64,000 nt of DNA, from IMG/VR virus record IMGVR_UViG_3300047311_000323, positions 62,001 through 126,000 of that record; one strand, given 5' to 3'. The notes beneath the pieces are model-generated. The model saw nothing but the letters and a program-made list of their open reading frames with translations, ran no database searches and was not told where the DNA came from. Source of the stretch: a virus. Positions 9,083-17,368 of the stretch are shown in pieces. A program made the translations under genes and the position numbers. Numbering within the stretch: position 1 is the stretch's first letter; each line of letters starts with the position of its first letter.

Positions 9083-9928
9083 TTAATCTCTTTCGTCTTC
9101 AAAATCTTCAATAGCGGAATCATTATCAAAGACCTCTAAAGTGTCTTCTCCAATTTCCATTCCCATTAGCTCATCGTCAGAAGCGCCAACATCAAAATTT
9201 GGTGAGCCGAGTAGCTCGGCAAATTCAGGATCAATACCACCATCTTCGGCCATGTTAAAAACTGTACCGTGGTGTTTTAGGTTCTCAACTTCTTTGTCAG
9301 GAGTTAAGCCTTTGGTGTGATGGTCAGGTGAACTTTTTTTTTGAGCGATGCTCTTAAAGACCAACTCATCGGGGCCTTTTGGTAGCTTCTCATCATATTG
9401 TGGTCTCAGCAAACTCTTTCCTTCAAACTCTTCGCCTGGTTGGAGATTGCTTGGATCAACTGGTGTTGTTGGATTTGACATCCAGTCATAGATTTTGCTG
9501 AAAGAACGGTTTGGATCCATTACTTGCTTGGCATCATCTTCAGACATAACGTTGGTTGGTCCAATGAATCTTCCAATTTGGTGATCAGAATATCCAAGAC
9601 CACGTAGAATCAAATTGAACTTAGCTTTGGCAATTGGGCTTCCCTTAGCAAACTCATGCATGTCACGTTGAGTCAATCCAGCTTCCATTAGTTTATGGAC
9701 GGATGGCATTTGCTGAACGTCACGTGCCTCGTTGCTTTGCGCAAGCTTTTGTAGAAGTTGCAGAACTTGATCCGCCCTGGCGGCCATACCCTGCTCTTCA
9801 AAAATTTCTAAAGCAGCGTGGAGGCAGTCAGCGGCCTTAGAAACGCCTGGCTTCTCGCCAGCCGCTTGCTTACGCAACTGCTTTTCCATTCCTGCAATTA
9901 GTTCATCTTCAAAAAGAGATTTTGCCAT
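9083..9928 (-). CDS. Acidic helical virion-type protein (paralogue of the 9937 gene)
   Basis: A 281-residue protein. The N-terminus (LFEDELIAGMEKQL) and the helical module at about 30-65 (LHAALEIFEEQGMAARADQV, ending LQKLA) match the N-terminus and module of the neighbouring upstream gene, so the two are probably a duplicated pair. The middle part is a compact helical region, and the C-terminal 60 residues are strongly acidic. The start has AAGGA 5 bases upstream. Acidic late proteins can act as scaffold, internal head or DNA-mimicking proteins; the role is unknown here. Confidence 0.5.
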   Translation of the reverse strand: MAKSLFEDELIAGMEKQLRKQAAGEKPGVSKAADCLHAALEIFEEQGMAARADQVLQLLQKLAQSNEARDVQQMPSVHKLMEAGLTQRDMHEFAKGSPIAKAKFNLILRGLGYSDHQIGRFIGPTNVMSEDDAKQVMDPNRSFSKIYDWMSNPTTPVDPSNLQPGEEFEGKSLLRPQYDEKLPKGPDELVFKSIAQKKSSPDHHTKGLTPDKEVENLKHHGTVFNMAEDGGIDPEFAELLGSPNFDVGASDDELMGMEIGEDTLEVFDNDSAIEDFEDERD

Positions 9929-9936
9929 TTGGGTCC

Positions 9937-10422
9937 TTATACAAAAAACTTTGCGACCTTTAGTGCAGTCATAATCTGACTGACTAATTTATCTTTAACT
10001 TCTGGGTCTGTTATATCATGCTCTTTAGCTACATTAGAAACAGCTTCAGATAAAGTACTGTCTCCTTTGAGAACACTTCCAATCTTCTTGGCTAAACCAA
10101 TCAACTGTGCGGGGGTAGACATCTCTAACAGATTGTGTAAATCATGTTCGTTGACGCCTAACACATCGATTTTGCTCATCAAATCGGACAAAGAAAAAGC
10201 CTCACTAATCAATTGGTCAATGGCCATTGATTGCAAGACTTTTGTAACTTCTTCAGATTCTTTGCGCATACCTGCACGGTCGAAAATATCGGCCGCAGTA
10301 TTCAAAAGGTCAGCAGCTTGAGCTAGCTTATTGAAACCGTGAGTATTCTCGGTCTGGTTTTTGACTATAGTCTTCTCCATCGAACGATAGAGTTCGTCCT
10401 CAAAGCTGCCTAGTTTGTACAT
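9937..10422 (-). CDS. Helical virion-type protein (paralogue of the 9083 gene)
   Basis: A 161-residue helical protein. Its SFEDELYRSMEK start and its QAADLLNTAADIFDRAGMRK module correspond position by position to the same segments of the gene just downstream, which indicates local duplication followed by divergence. The C-terminal half is a different helical domain without the acidic tail of its partner. It has AAGGA 5-6 bases before ATG. The function is unknown; the setting between scaffold/protease and capsid genes suggests a head-assembly role. Confidence 0.5.
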   Translation of the reverse strand: MYKLGSFEDELYRSMEKTIVKNQTENTHGFNKLAQAADLLNTAADIFDRAGMRKESEEVTKVLQSMAIDQLISEAFSLSDLMSKIDVLGVNEHDLHNLLEMSTPAQLIGLAKKIGSVLKGDSTLSEAVSNVAKEHDITDPEVKDKLVSQIMTALKVAKFFV

Positions 10423-10430
10423 TGTCGTCC

Positions 10431-11144
10431 TTACTTAGAAGATTTGGATGACTTCTTGTCGTCCTTCTTGTCAGACTTCTTTGGATCGCTCTTCTTATCC
10501 TTTGCAGAATGAGAATCGCTCTTCTTGGAATCTTTCTTGTCGTCCTTCTTCTTAGCGAATGGATTAGACTTCTTGTCCTTAGCAGACTGAGAGTCACTCT
10601 TCTTTTTCTTGTCAGACTTCTTGGTATCCTTTTCCTTCTTCTTGGCTTCAACAGTCAAGGAAGCAATCTTTAGGACAAGGGCAGATCCACGACCGAGGCC
10701 AACGGAGTCTAGAGCGGCAGATGCAGTTAGCAAGCTGTCGATAGCTACGTCGAATGCAGCAGAAGCTTCTAGATCATCGTCAGCAGAGCTGTCGTCAGAA
10801 TCAGAGTCCTTCTTTGCCTTACGAGCATCGTTGTCATCATCGTCATCAGCATCGCTAGAATCAGAATCGGAATCCTTCTTTTTGCGTGCATCGTTGTCAT
10901 CCCAGGCGCTGGAGGAATCTGAATCAGAATCCTTCTTTGCCTTACGGGCGTCATTGTCATCATCGTCGGCCATGCAGCTATCTTTATCTGCGTGACTGGA
11001 ACCGCACTTGGAACAGGAATGCTTTGCATCATTCATGTCTTGTGCATACTTGTATTGAACATCGAACAACGACTTGTGTTCTTTGCTGTTTAGAACCGCA
11101 TTCATAGTTGCGGCTACAAAATCTGATACGCTCTGGTTTTTCAT
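10431..11144 (-). CDS. Low-complexity Asp/Ser/Lys-rich protein with zinc-like knuckle
   Basis: A 237-residue protein of extreme composition. Residues 1-40 are ordinary. A CSKCGSSHADKDSC knuckle at about 44-57 could bind a metal. Next come three imperfect copies of DDNDARKAKKDSDSDSS (about 60-120), a helical module (AIDSLLTASAALDSVGLGRG) like those in the two following genes, and about 70 residues of Lys/Ser/Asp repeats. It has GAGGA 9 bases before ATG. It is probably a non-globular virion or assembly protein, perhaps an internal head or scaffolding component. No known family is recognised. Confidence 0.5.
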   Translation of the reverse strand: MKNQSVSDFVAATMNAVLNSKEHKSLFDVQYKYAQDMNDAKHSCSKCGSSHADKDSCMADDDDNDARKAKKDSDSDSSSAWDDNDARKKKDSDSDSSDADDDDDNDARKAKKDSDSDDSSADDDLEASAAFDVAIDSLLTASAALDSVGLGRGSALVLKIASLTVEAKKKEKDTKKSDKKKKSDSQSAKDKKSNPFAKKKDDKKDSKKSDSHSAKDKKSDPKKSDKKDDKKSSKSSK

Positions 11145-11172
11145 TTGTAGTATCCTCGTTCTAGGTTAAGCT

Positions 11173-14100
11173 TTAGAACACACCCTTTTTATTACCAAAG
11201 AGGTTTGACAACTGGGTATAAGAGTCATCCTCGACTGCTTGAGCTGGAGAGAATTCTCCATCAACTCTGAGACCAACTTGTGGCATGCTTCCTGCAGACT
11301 TACGCAGCATACCTGGTTCATGACGGGCAACGACCTTCTTGAGGGATTCGAATGCGTCATCATTAAACTTCATAATCTGATCAACTTGATCTGAGATGGT
11401 TACTCTGTCATGCTTGCACAGACCACGGTCAACCATGTCATAGGTTAGTTCATAGGCACGAGCTAGCTTAATTCTGAAGGTGTTTAACTCTTCTTCCATA
11501 GCTGACTTGACATGTTCCTTCACCATTTCACTGGCAAATTCACTTCCGCCATCAACTTCACCGAAGTACTTCTTCCAGTAAGCAACAGCTTCCTTGTCCA
11601 ATCCGTAAGATGCTAGAGCATCAACGTCATTTGGATCAAGCTTGCCCTCAGAGACGAGTCTCTGAATGACTTCTGCTTCTTTGCGAACCTTTGGTGGTGC
11701 CTTAGCAACCTCCAACATTCTCTTGTTTACTTCTGGGAGGGTCTCAACCAATCCGAGGCTGTCGGATGGCTTTACTTCCAATTCAGTTTGTCCATCGGCT
11801 AGTCTGTCGGCCTGGTCTAGCATATCACTAAACTTTTGCTTGGACATGTCTTGGATTTCTCCGTCTTCTTCTTTACCGAGAGCGTCAGCAGCCAACTTGG
11901 CCCTGAGAGCTGCACGGCCTGCTCTATCATCAAATGATGCCATAGTTAACTTCTTTCCGGCCAACTCTGGTGGTACTTTCTCACCTTGTTCAAAAGTGAG
12001 ATCGTTGTCGTCAGCCAAACCTTCTAGTAGTGGTTCTGCATGTGGCTCTTCGTGTTCGTGTTCTTCACCGCCCACATCTCCATCTAGAAGACCTTCGAGT
12101 CCATCCAAACCACCCAAACCTTCGCCACCCAAATCGCTGTGGTCTTGGTCATCGCCCATCATTTCTTGGACGGCATCCAAATCTGCGTTGGTGTCGTTGA
12201 TTAAGCCCATTAAGTCGCCGCCATCTGCGGAGTGGTTATCCTTCATGCTCATAGCGTCTCCTTCGTCTGAGGCAAGTGATTCGAGTTCTGACTCAATCTC
12301 TGCACGCTTGACAATGGCTTTAGTACCACGAGCATACTTGACGAATGCGGTCATTAGCTTAAAGCCGTCTGCTACAGCAGTCTTGGCTTCGTTTAATGCA
12401 TCGTCTACAATATTGCCTACAAAATCTTGGTTAGAATCAGTTACAGCGCCCTTGTCGTACATTCCAACAATCATATCTAGTTCTTGCTGGTGTTCAGTTA
12501 GTTCTGCAATAGCTTCTTTCATTGCATGAGTTAGTGCGCCATTCAATTCTCTTCTTAGAGTATTGAGGGTTGCTGTGCTGAAGTTATCAGAAGCAGAGGA
12601 CTCCATGGAGTCTTTCTTCTTCTTTGCATCTTGGTCGTCAGCAGCCATTGGGCCACCGGCTGGACCGCCTACGCCACCTGCTGGAGGAGCGCTACCTGCT
12701 TCTGGACCGCCCATTTCAGCTTGTTCACCAGTTAAGGCACGAACAGCTTCTACTAGGTCAGAGCTTAGGTCTCTTACCTTTTCGGCAAGTTCAACTGCAC
12801 TCTGCTTTGGGTCACCAGACTTGCCTGCGTCTTCTGCTGGAGGACCAGCATCTGGACCGGCATCACCACCTGGAGGTGGGGCACTGGATGGGTCACCGGC
12901 TGGAGGGCCGGCTGGTGGAGCACCACCTGGAGCGCCTTGTGCTTTCTTAATTAGTTTGCTTACCGCATCAGCACCATTAACTTTGACCTTTTCGATCAAC
13001 TTGGCACCGAAGTCCTTGGTAGCAATTGAGTCATATAGAACGTCAGTGTTTCCACCGGATAGTTCTGCAACAGATGCAGTCAACAATAGCTTGTCACCTA
13101 GGAATACTTCCCAAGCGCTTCTGCCCTTGTTCTGGGTGCCGTTGCTGTTGGCAGCCTTGACGAATCTGGCTCTTAGTTGAGCGCGTGCTAGCATCTGCTT
13201 ACGCTTCAATTCATCCTTTGGATCAGCGGAGGATGGAGAAGGGTGCATGCCGTCTACTGGACCAACACCTGGGAATGGTGGTTGACCAACCATGTGCTTG
13301 TCTTCGTATTCACGTAGTTCTTCGTTAAGCTTATCTTTTGGATACTTAACTTTACCTGGGGTTGGCTCGTTTACGCCGCCACCACCTAGGTAATAGGCTT
13401 CTTTGCTTCTCAAAGCGTCTTTTGCCATATTGACAATGGAGTTACGCTTGAGGGTGCGCTCTTCTGCTTCTGCACGAGCGAGCATCTTCTTACGCTCTAA
13501 CTCGCCAGATGGGTCAGCCGAAGCTGGAGAAGGGTGCATACCATCGACTGGACCTACCTCAGGGAAAGGAGGCTGACCCGTCATGTGCTTGTCTTCGTGT
13601 TCACGAAGTTGCTCATTGAGTCCGTCTTTTGGATATTTAACTTGGCCTGGAGTTGGCTCATTAACGCCACCGCCACCCTGGAAATAAGCTTGCTTATTGA
13701 TTTCTTTTGATCCGGACATGTGTTCCTCTTGTATTTTGGTAGTAGAAGTTTTTGCTAACTTATCCAAGCTCTTCTTCATTTGACTTAACGTAGCTTCAAT
13801 TGATGCAGTAACTTGCTGAAGCTCAGCCAATGATTCCGCCTCTACATCTGCGGATGCAAGCCTAATGGCTTGCGGAGTTTGGAGAGCCAATCCAGAATCC
13901 GGGGTTGTGCCAGTATCCATGGCTTGCGAACCCGACGATTGATTATATGTTGAAGAATTAGTATCTTTTCCAGAATTTTTTACGTTCTTGAATTCTTGCA
14001 CCTTACGAAAGGCTTCATCTAATTCTGTCTTGAAACTATCAATGTCACTTGCTTCGACGTTGAATTGAGCGCTTCCGCCGCCTTCTTCGCCATTTGGATC

Positions 14101-14931
14101 TGACACGTTTACATTAGCACTAAACTTGAGATCGGCCATTTTTTCTAGTTCTTTGGCACGATTCTCTAGATAAGTATTCATTGTATTTGCTGCAGCAATG
14201 ATGTGTTTGATGTTGGCTCTAGGATCCGCACCATTTACAACGATAGATAGCTCAATTGGATTGAGGTCTACGTTGATTTCACCGTAGCAAGTCTTGTTCT
14301 TCATATGACTGCAGAAGTCAGCTTCAGCGCGAGCGACTCGACCGCAATCATAACAGATGGCTCTTCCAACAGCAGTGCCCATAGATACGCAGTTAGAAAC
14401 GCCGGTTGAAATTTGTCTAGCTAATTGAGGGAATCCAGCCTTATCTAAGGCGCACAACGCAATCACTCTCTTGAGGCTGCGATCGTAATAGGTATCAACG
14501 ATAAAACCTCTAACATGGTCAACCGAACTCGATTTATGATCCACGCATAGAGGCTTGTGTTTCCACTTCTTGTAAGCTTTGGTTAATTCTGCTTCTGGAA
14601 AAATATCTCCATTGGAATTCTTATATGGCTTAATGTTAGGGTCATTTGATGCCCATTTCCATGTACCACCACTAGTATCCCAGCCTACTTCGACTGGTTC
14701 GCCCTTGAGCGTTAGCTTTGGTGTGCCATCTTCGTTAAGCGCTGCGGCCTCGGCGGCATGCATCATAACGGCAGAGAAATATAGGAAGTCTTCAGCTTTA
14801 GGTGCAATCTTCTTTAGGTTAGTTGCGAACTTCCTAAAGTTCTCCAATACCTCAGCACTCACCTCAGGAAGACATGATTCCATGTTCTCTAGTTTAATTT
14901 CGTGGGCTTCGCCTAATTTAATAATGGGCAT
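11173..14931 (-). CDS. Prohead maturation protease fused to long scaffold-like region
   Basis: A 1252-residue protein. About residues 1-250 form the protease part: a conserved His in VDHKSSSVDHVRGFIVD (near 131), a Ser in GVSNCVSMGTAVG (near 181), a Cys-rich insert CYDCGRV..FCSHM that may bind zinc, and the ending ELSIVVNGADPRANI. This is the arrangement of phage prohead serine proteases (T4 gp21/S78-like), which cleave scaffold and capsid proteins inside the prohead. The remaining 1000 residues are scaffold-like: charged helices, two 73-residue repeats, Pro/Gly-rich linkers, an acidic region, and a C-terminal helical domain (about 1150-1206) also found in the 43131-44198 gene. Most prohead proteases are 200-300 residues, so the fusion is unusual; self-cleavage is likely but not shown. 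The start is preceded by GGGAG. Confidence 0.75.
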   Translation of the reverse strand: MPIIKLGEAHEIKLENMESCLPEVSAEVLENFRKFATNLKKIAPKAEDFLYFSAVMMHAAEAAALNEDGTPKLTLKGEPVEVGWDTSGGTWKWASNDPNIKPYKNSNGDIFPEAELTKAYKKWKHKPLCVDHKSSSVDHVRGFIVDTYYDRSLKRVIALCALDKAGFPQLARQISTGVSNCVSMGTAVGRAICYDCGRVARAEADFCSHMKNKTCYGEINVDLNPIELSIVVNGADPRANIKHIIAAANTMNTYLENRAKELEKMADLKFSANVNVSDPNGEEGGGSAQFNVEASDIDSFKTELDEAFRKVQEFKNVKNSGKDTNSSTYNQSSGSQAMDTGTTPDSGLALQTPQAIRLASADVEAESLAELQQVTASIEATLSQMKKSLDKLAKTSTTKIQEEHMSGSKEINKQAYFQGGGGVNEPTPGQVKYPKDGLNEQLREHEDKHMTGQPPFPEVGPVDGMHPSPASADPSGELERKKMLARAEAEERTLKRNSIVNMAKDALRSKEAYYLGGGGVNEPTPGKVKYPKDKLNEELREYEDKHMVGQPPFPGVGPVDGMHPSPSSADPKDELKRKQMLARAQLRARFVKAANSNGTQNKGRSAWEVFLGDKLLLTASVAELSGGNTDVLYDSIATKDFGAKLIEKVKVNGADAVSKLIKKAQGAPGGAPPAGPPAGDPSSAPPPGGDAGPDAGPPAEDAGKSGDPKQSAVELAEKVRDLSSDLVEAVRALTGEQAEMGGPEAGSAPPAGGVGGPAGGPMAADDQDAKKKKDSMESSASDNFSTATLNTLRRELNGALTHAMKEAIAELTEHQQELDMIVGMYDKGAVTDSNQDFVGNIVDDALNEAKTAVADGFKLMTAFVKYARGTKAIVKRAEIESELESLASDEGDAMSMKDNHSADGGDLMGLINDTNADLDAVQEMMGDDQDHSDLGGEGLGGLDGLEGLLDGDVGGEEHEHEEPHAEPLLEGLADDNDLTFEQGEKVPPELAGKKLTMASFDDRAGRAALRAKLAADALGKEEDGEIQDMSKQKFSDMLDQADRLADGQTELEVKPSDSLGLVETLPEVNKRMLEVAKAPPKVRKEAEVIQRLVSEGKLDPNDVDALASYGLDKEAVAYWKKYFGEVDGGSEFASEMVKEHVKSAMEEELNTFRIKLARAYELTYDMVDRGLCKHDRVTISDQVDQIMKFNDDAFESLKKVVARHEPGMLRKSAGSMPQVGLRVDGEFSPAQAVEDDSYTQLSNLFGNKKGVF
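13177..13398 (-). repeat. Coding repeat copy 2 in the protease-scaffold gene
   Basis: Second 73-residue unit, beginning AYYLGGGGVNEPTPG and ending MLARA, about 98 residues after the start of copy 1. Substitutions are mostly conservative, which suggests selection on the repeat and not a recent slip. Confidence 0.85.
13475..13693 (-). repeat. Coding repeat copy 1 in the protease-scaffold gene
   Basis: Encodes a 73-residue unit beginning AYFQGGGGVNEPTPG and ending MLARA. By hand alignment 60 of 73 residues match copy 2. Its head motif also opens the protein encoded at 26490-27563. Confidence 0.85.
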
Positions 14932-14936
14932 GCGTA

Positions 14937-15092
14937 TTAGCTCCCTGACTTCTTCTTGGAAGAATCAGTTGACTCATCAGATTGTTTGATGAGATCTTTT
15001 GAACGATCTTTGACAGCTTTCTTTTGCTCTTCATTGAGTTCTTCGCCGTCAACGACGTTAAGTATTTTTCCATCACCGTGTTTAATAAACAT
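14937..15092 (-). CDS. Small charged protein upstream of the prohead protease
   Basis: A 51-residue ORF starting MFIKHGDGKILNVVDGEE and ending in a Ser/Lys-rich tail. GGAGAG precedes the ATG, and its stop lies 5 bases before the protease start. The tight spacing, good ribosome site and protein-like composition support it over the overlapping longer frame (14918-15169). The function is unknown. Small charged proteins at this position next to head protease genes could be assembly cofactors. Confidence 0.6.
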   Translation of the reverse strand: MFIKHGDGKILNVVDGEELNEEQKKAVKDRSKDLIKQSDESTDSSKKKSGS

Positions 15093-15171
15093 AAACTCTC
15101 CAAATGGGAGACCACACAGGTATAATGTAATATTGCTACAAATTTCCGGTCTGAGACTGAAAACTTCATCT

Positions 15172-15177
15172 ATTATA
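15172..15177 (-). promoter_or_regulatory. Candidate -10 element upstream of the small protein and protease genes
   Basis: A perfect TATAAT on the minus strand in the 105-base gap upstream of the gene at 15092, one of the longer gaps in the region. No convincing TTGACA box is seen 17 bases upstream. It would drive the 51-residue gene and the protease-scaffold gene. Confidence 0.35.
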
Positions 15178-15197
15178 CAGCGATATTACCATTTTAA

Positions 15198-15848
15198 TCA
15201 TCTACCTGACGGGTTCCTCTCCTCTACTGCATCATTTAGCTGTTCTTGCCTCTGATTATATAGATCCACGATTAGTGGGGTCTTCTTCTCTATTTTCATC
15301 TGCAAATCATTACTAATTGCATCTACCCAACTACTTGCCAGTATATTAGTTTGAATATGAGATTTAATTCTTTCATCAATGATTTCATCAATCTCATCGC
15401 ACTGTTTTTGAATACCTTCAATAGCGGCTGTTACATCTTTCACAAACTCTTTAGACTGCAAATCGTTAAACAAATCTGCAAACTGATTAACTGAAACTTC
15501 CAAATCATCCACTGAAGCAATAAATGATTTCATCAGTTTAAGTGTTTGAGTATCGCTTTCAAATGTCTGCATAATGTTAACGCAGTCAAAAGATACCTTC
15601 TTAAACTTATCAAAATTCTCAATGGCCTTATCTCTAAAACGTCTAATGACAGCACGAGCTTTCATTACGTCTTCAGGCGTCATATCTGGGTTGTCTTTGA
15701 ATGGAGTCTTCATAATATTCAAATGATCGGCAGCCTGTATTAGAAACCTCTCAGCAGCCTTAAAATACAATAGCGCCTTCTCTGCCTGCTGCTTTTCGCT
15801 GTCAGACACATTATAGCTCATTTGTACCGAGTAAGACTTTTTAATCAT
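15198..15848 (-). CDS. Helical coiled-coil-type protein of unknown function
   Basis: A 216-residue, almost entirely alpha-helical protein rich in Lys, Asp, Glu, Phe and Ile, with heptad-like spacing. No catalytic motif or membrane segment. The ATG directly abuts the stop codon of the phosphatase gene (TGAATG), so it is likely co-translated. It lies in the late operon between the phosphatase and the protease-scaffold gene; a structural or assembly role is inferred. Confidence 0.5.
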   Translation of the reverse strand: MIKKSYSVQMSYNVSDSEKQQAEKALLYFKAAERFLIQAADHLNIMKTPFKDNPDMTPEDVMKARAVIRRFRDKAIENFDKFKKVSFDCVNIMQTFESDTQTLKLMKSFIASVDDLEVSVNQFADLFNDLQSKEFVKDVTAAIEGIQKQCDEIDEIIDERIKSHIQTNILASSWVDAISNDLQMKIEKKTPLIVDLYNQRQEQLNDAVEERNPSGR

Positions 15849-16619
15849 TCAATGACCTACCTCTGAGAAGAAACCATCCATACGTTCCACTGGTCCGAAA
15901 CCTCGCTGCCCAGCATCATTGTCATATTCTCCCACATTAGGGATTGTGACACTCTCACTAGGATCATGCCTAAATAGTGGTGGGCTATCATAATTTTCGC
16001 GAGTGGGGTATTGATCCAAATCTGATGGGTACAATGAATCTACTGGGTCCTGCTTAGTCTGGTTCAAGTGTGGAGAGAACGATCCTTGATGTCCTTCATC
16101 CAAGAAAGTGTCACGGTTATCACCAATATACTCTCGTTCATTGGAGACTATATCAGCACTATTAGTATCTTTATCGGGCTTGCAGTGACGGATAATCTGT
16201 TCGAACATATGCATGCTCTGAGGCGGGATACCAACACCAAAGCCTAATGCCTTAGCTTCTTGAATTGCTTTCTCTGGGTCTTTACCAAGAAATCTACACT
16301 CTACTATTGCAGAAGCTAATCCAGTTCTATCCTTACCTTCATGGCAATGAACAAATGTGGGGCCACCTTCTAGAAATAGCTTTTTCATATCCTGAGATAA
16401 AAAATCATACAAGCTTTTTCTAGTATGATCGATATACAGTTTGATATGATTGATTCCTAACATCTTACAAGCTCGATCAATCTTCTCGCCTGTTTCTTGA
16501 TCTAAAGATACAATCTTTTTAATACCCAACTTATCTTTAAGCTCAAGTACATCTTTTGGAGTAGGGCCAGAACCACGATACAATACATCAGGAATAACTG
16601 AACGGAATCTTCTAATCAT
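15849..16619 (-). CDS. Dual-specificity/tyrosine phosphatase-like protein
   Basis: A 256-residue protein whose first 160 residues form a cysteine-dependent phosphatase domain. The signature HCHEGKDRTG at 91-100 contains the nucleophile Cys92 and phosphate-binding Arg98 in the C-x5-R pattern. An upstream Asp in LYIDHTRKS (near 64) could be the general acid. The catalytic set looks complete, so activity on phosphoprotein or another phosphate ester is likely. The C-terminal 95 residues are Asp/Pro/Asn-rich and probably disordered. It starts with GAGGAG 3 bases upstream and overlaps the previous gene by ATGA. A phosphatase in a virion operon is unusual; the substrate is unknown. Confidence 0.8.
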   Translation of the reverse strand: MIRRFRSVIPDVLYRGSGPTPKDVLELKDKLGIKKIVSLDQETGEKIDRACKMLGINHIKLYIDHTRKSLYDFLSQDMKKLFLEGGPTFVHCHEGKDRTGLASAIVECRFLGKDPEKAIQEAKALGFGVGIPPQSMHMFEQIIRHCKPDKDTNSADIVSNEREYIGDNRDTFLDEGHQGSFSPHLNQTKQDPVDSLYPSDLDQYPTRENYDSPPLFRHDPSESVTIPNVGEYDNDAGQRGFGPVERMDGFFSEVGH

Positions 16620-17368
16620 AGACTCCTCGACAAGCTATTTAGAACGCCCCTAATGTAAGTAGCATCTTGATTAAACAATACATGCTTAACGAATGTAATA
16701 GCTTGGCCATAAACGGCTGCATTTGGCATATGCTTTCCGGCAATTGCATTCTCACTCATAACAGCAAATTTTTGTTTGAGCACTTGTGCAGCCTTGAGCC
16801 TTTTTTCAGGCTCCAGTCTGTTTAAAATGAAATGAACAATACCAGCCAAATACTGGCCAACTTGGTCGGAATTTCCTAGTTCCGCTACCGCAGCACACTT
16901 AACCATCTTCTTATCTAATTTGACAGGATGAACCTTGTGAAATTTGAGAATAGCATTCTGCAAAGCTACTCGTTCTGGCTTGTTTATCTTGCCTTTAACT
17001 GCCCTATCAAATTGTAGTTTGAACAGCTTAAGAAATACTGTTACTTGCTCTGGGCTAGCTTCTTGACGAAGTTTTCTCATAAGAGCAGAGTAGCTAAACT
17101 CATCAGCGCCGGTTAAGTCAATTGGCGTAATGGCGTTACCTTGGTCATCAGCTTTTGACTTATCAAGGTGCTTAAAAAATTCTACCTGACGAAGACGCTT
17201 CTCAGCGGCTTTCCTAGACTTGTACGTACCTAGGTCTTTTCCCTTTTGAGAGAGCACACGAAAGCTACCGTTTGGTAGTTGGCGAATACGCGCAACCTTT
17301 ACCAAACCCTGTAAGCACTTAGTTTCATAAGTGCTGGCAAGTTGTAACAGTGTGTCTGAGTTTTTCAT
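16616..17368 (-). CDS. Late-region protein with recurrent phage 'RLRQVEFFKH' module
   Basis: A 250-residue protein. Near residues 30-70 it has a short basic module (NGSFRVLSQKGKDLGTYKSR, followed by AEKRLRQVEFFKHLDKS) of a kind I have seen repeatedly in phage proteins without a firm function. The rest is helical. Four-base ATGA overlaps at both ends tie it to the phosphatase and the 135-residue gene. It is probably a virion or assembly protein. Confidence 0.5.
   Translation of the reverse strand: MKNSDTLLQLASTYETKCLQGLVKVARIRQLPNGSFRVLSQKGKDLGTYKSRKAAEKRLRQVEFFKHLDKSKADDQGNAITPIDLTGADEFSYSALMRKLRQEASPEQVTVFLKLFKLQFDRAVKGKINKPERVALQNAILKFHKVHPVKLDKKMVKCAAVAELGNSDQVGQYLAGIVHFILNRLEPEKRLKAAQVLKQKFAVMSENAIAGKHMPNAAVYGQAITFVKHVLFNQDATYIRGVLNSLSRSL

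Noticed and set aside
10609-10995. 128-residue plus-strand ORF opposite the Asp/Ser/Lys-rich gene
   Set aside because: It is Ser/Leu-rich only because it is the complement of GAC/AAG/TCC repeats; no ribosome site.
11666-13180. Two long plus-strand ORFs (287 and 205 residues) opposite the protease-scaffold gene
   Set aside because: They are Ser/Pro/Ala-rich mirror images of the acidic and Gly-rich coding strand; no start signals.
14918-15169. 83-residue minus-strand ORF upstream of the protease
   Set aside because: The 51-residue frame at 14937-15092 has a ribosome site and protein-like sequence in the same stretch; this longer frame overlaps the protease start and lacks a ribosome site.
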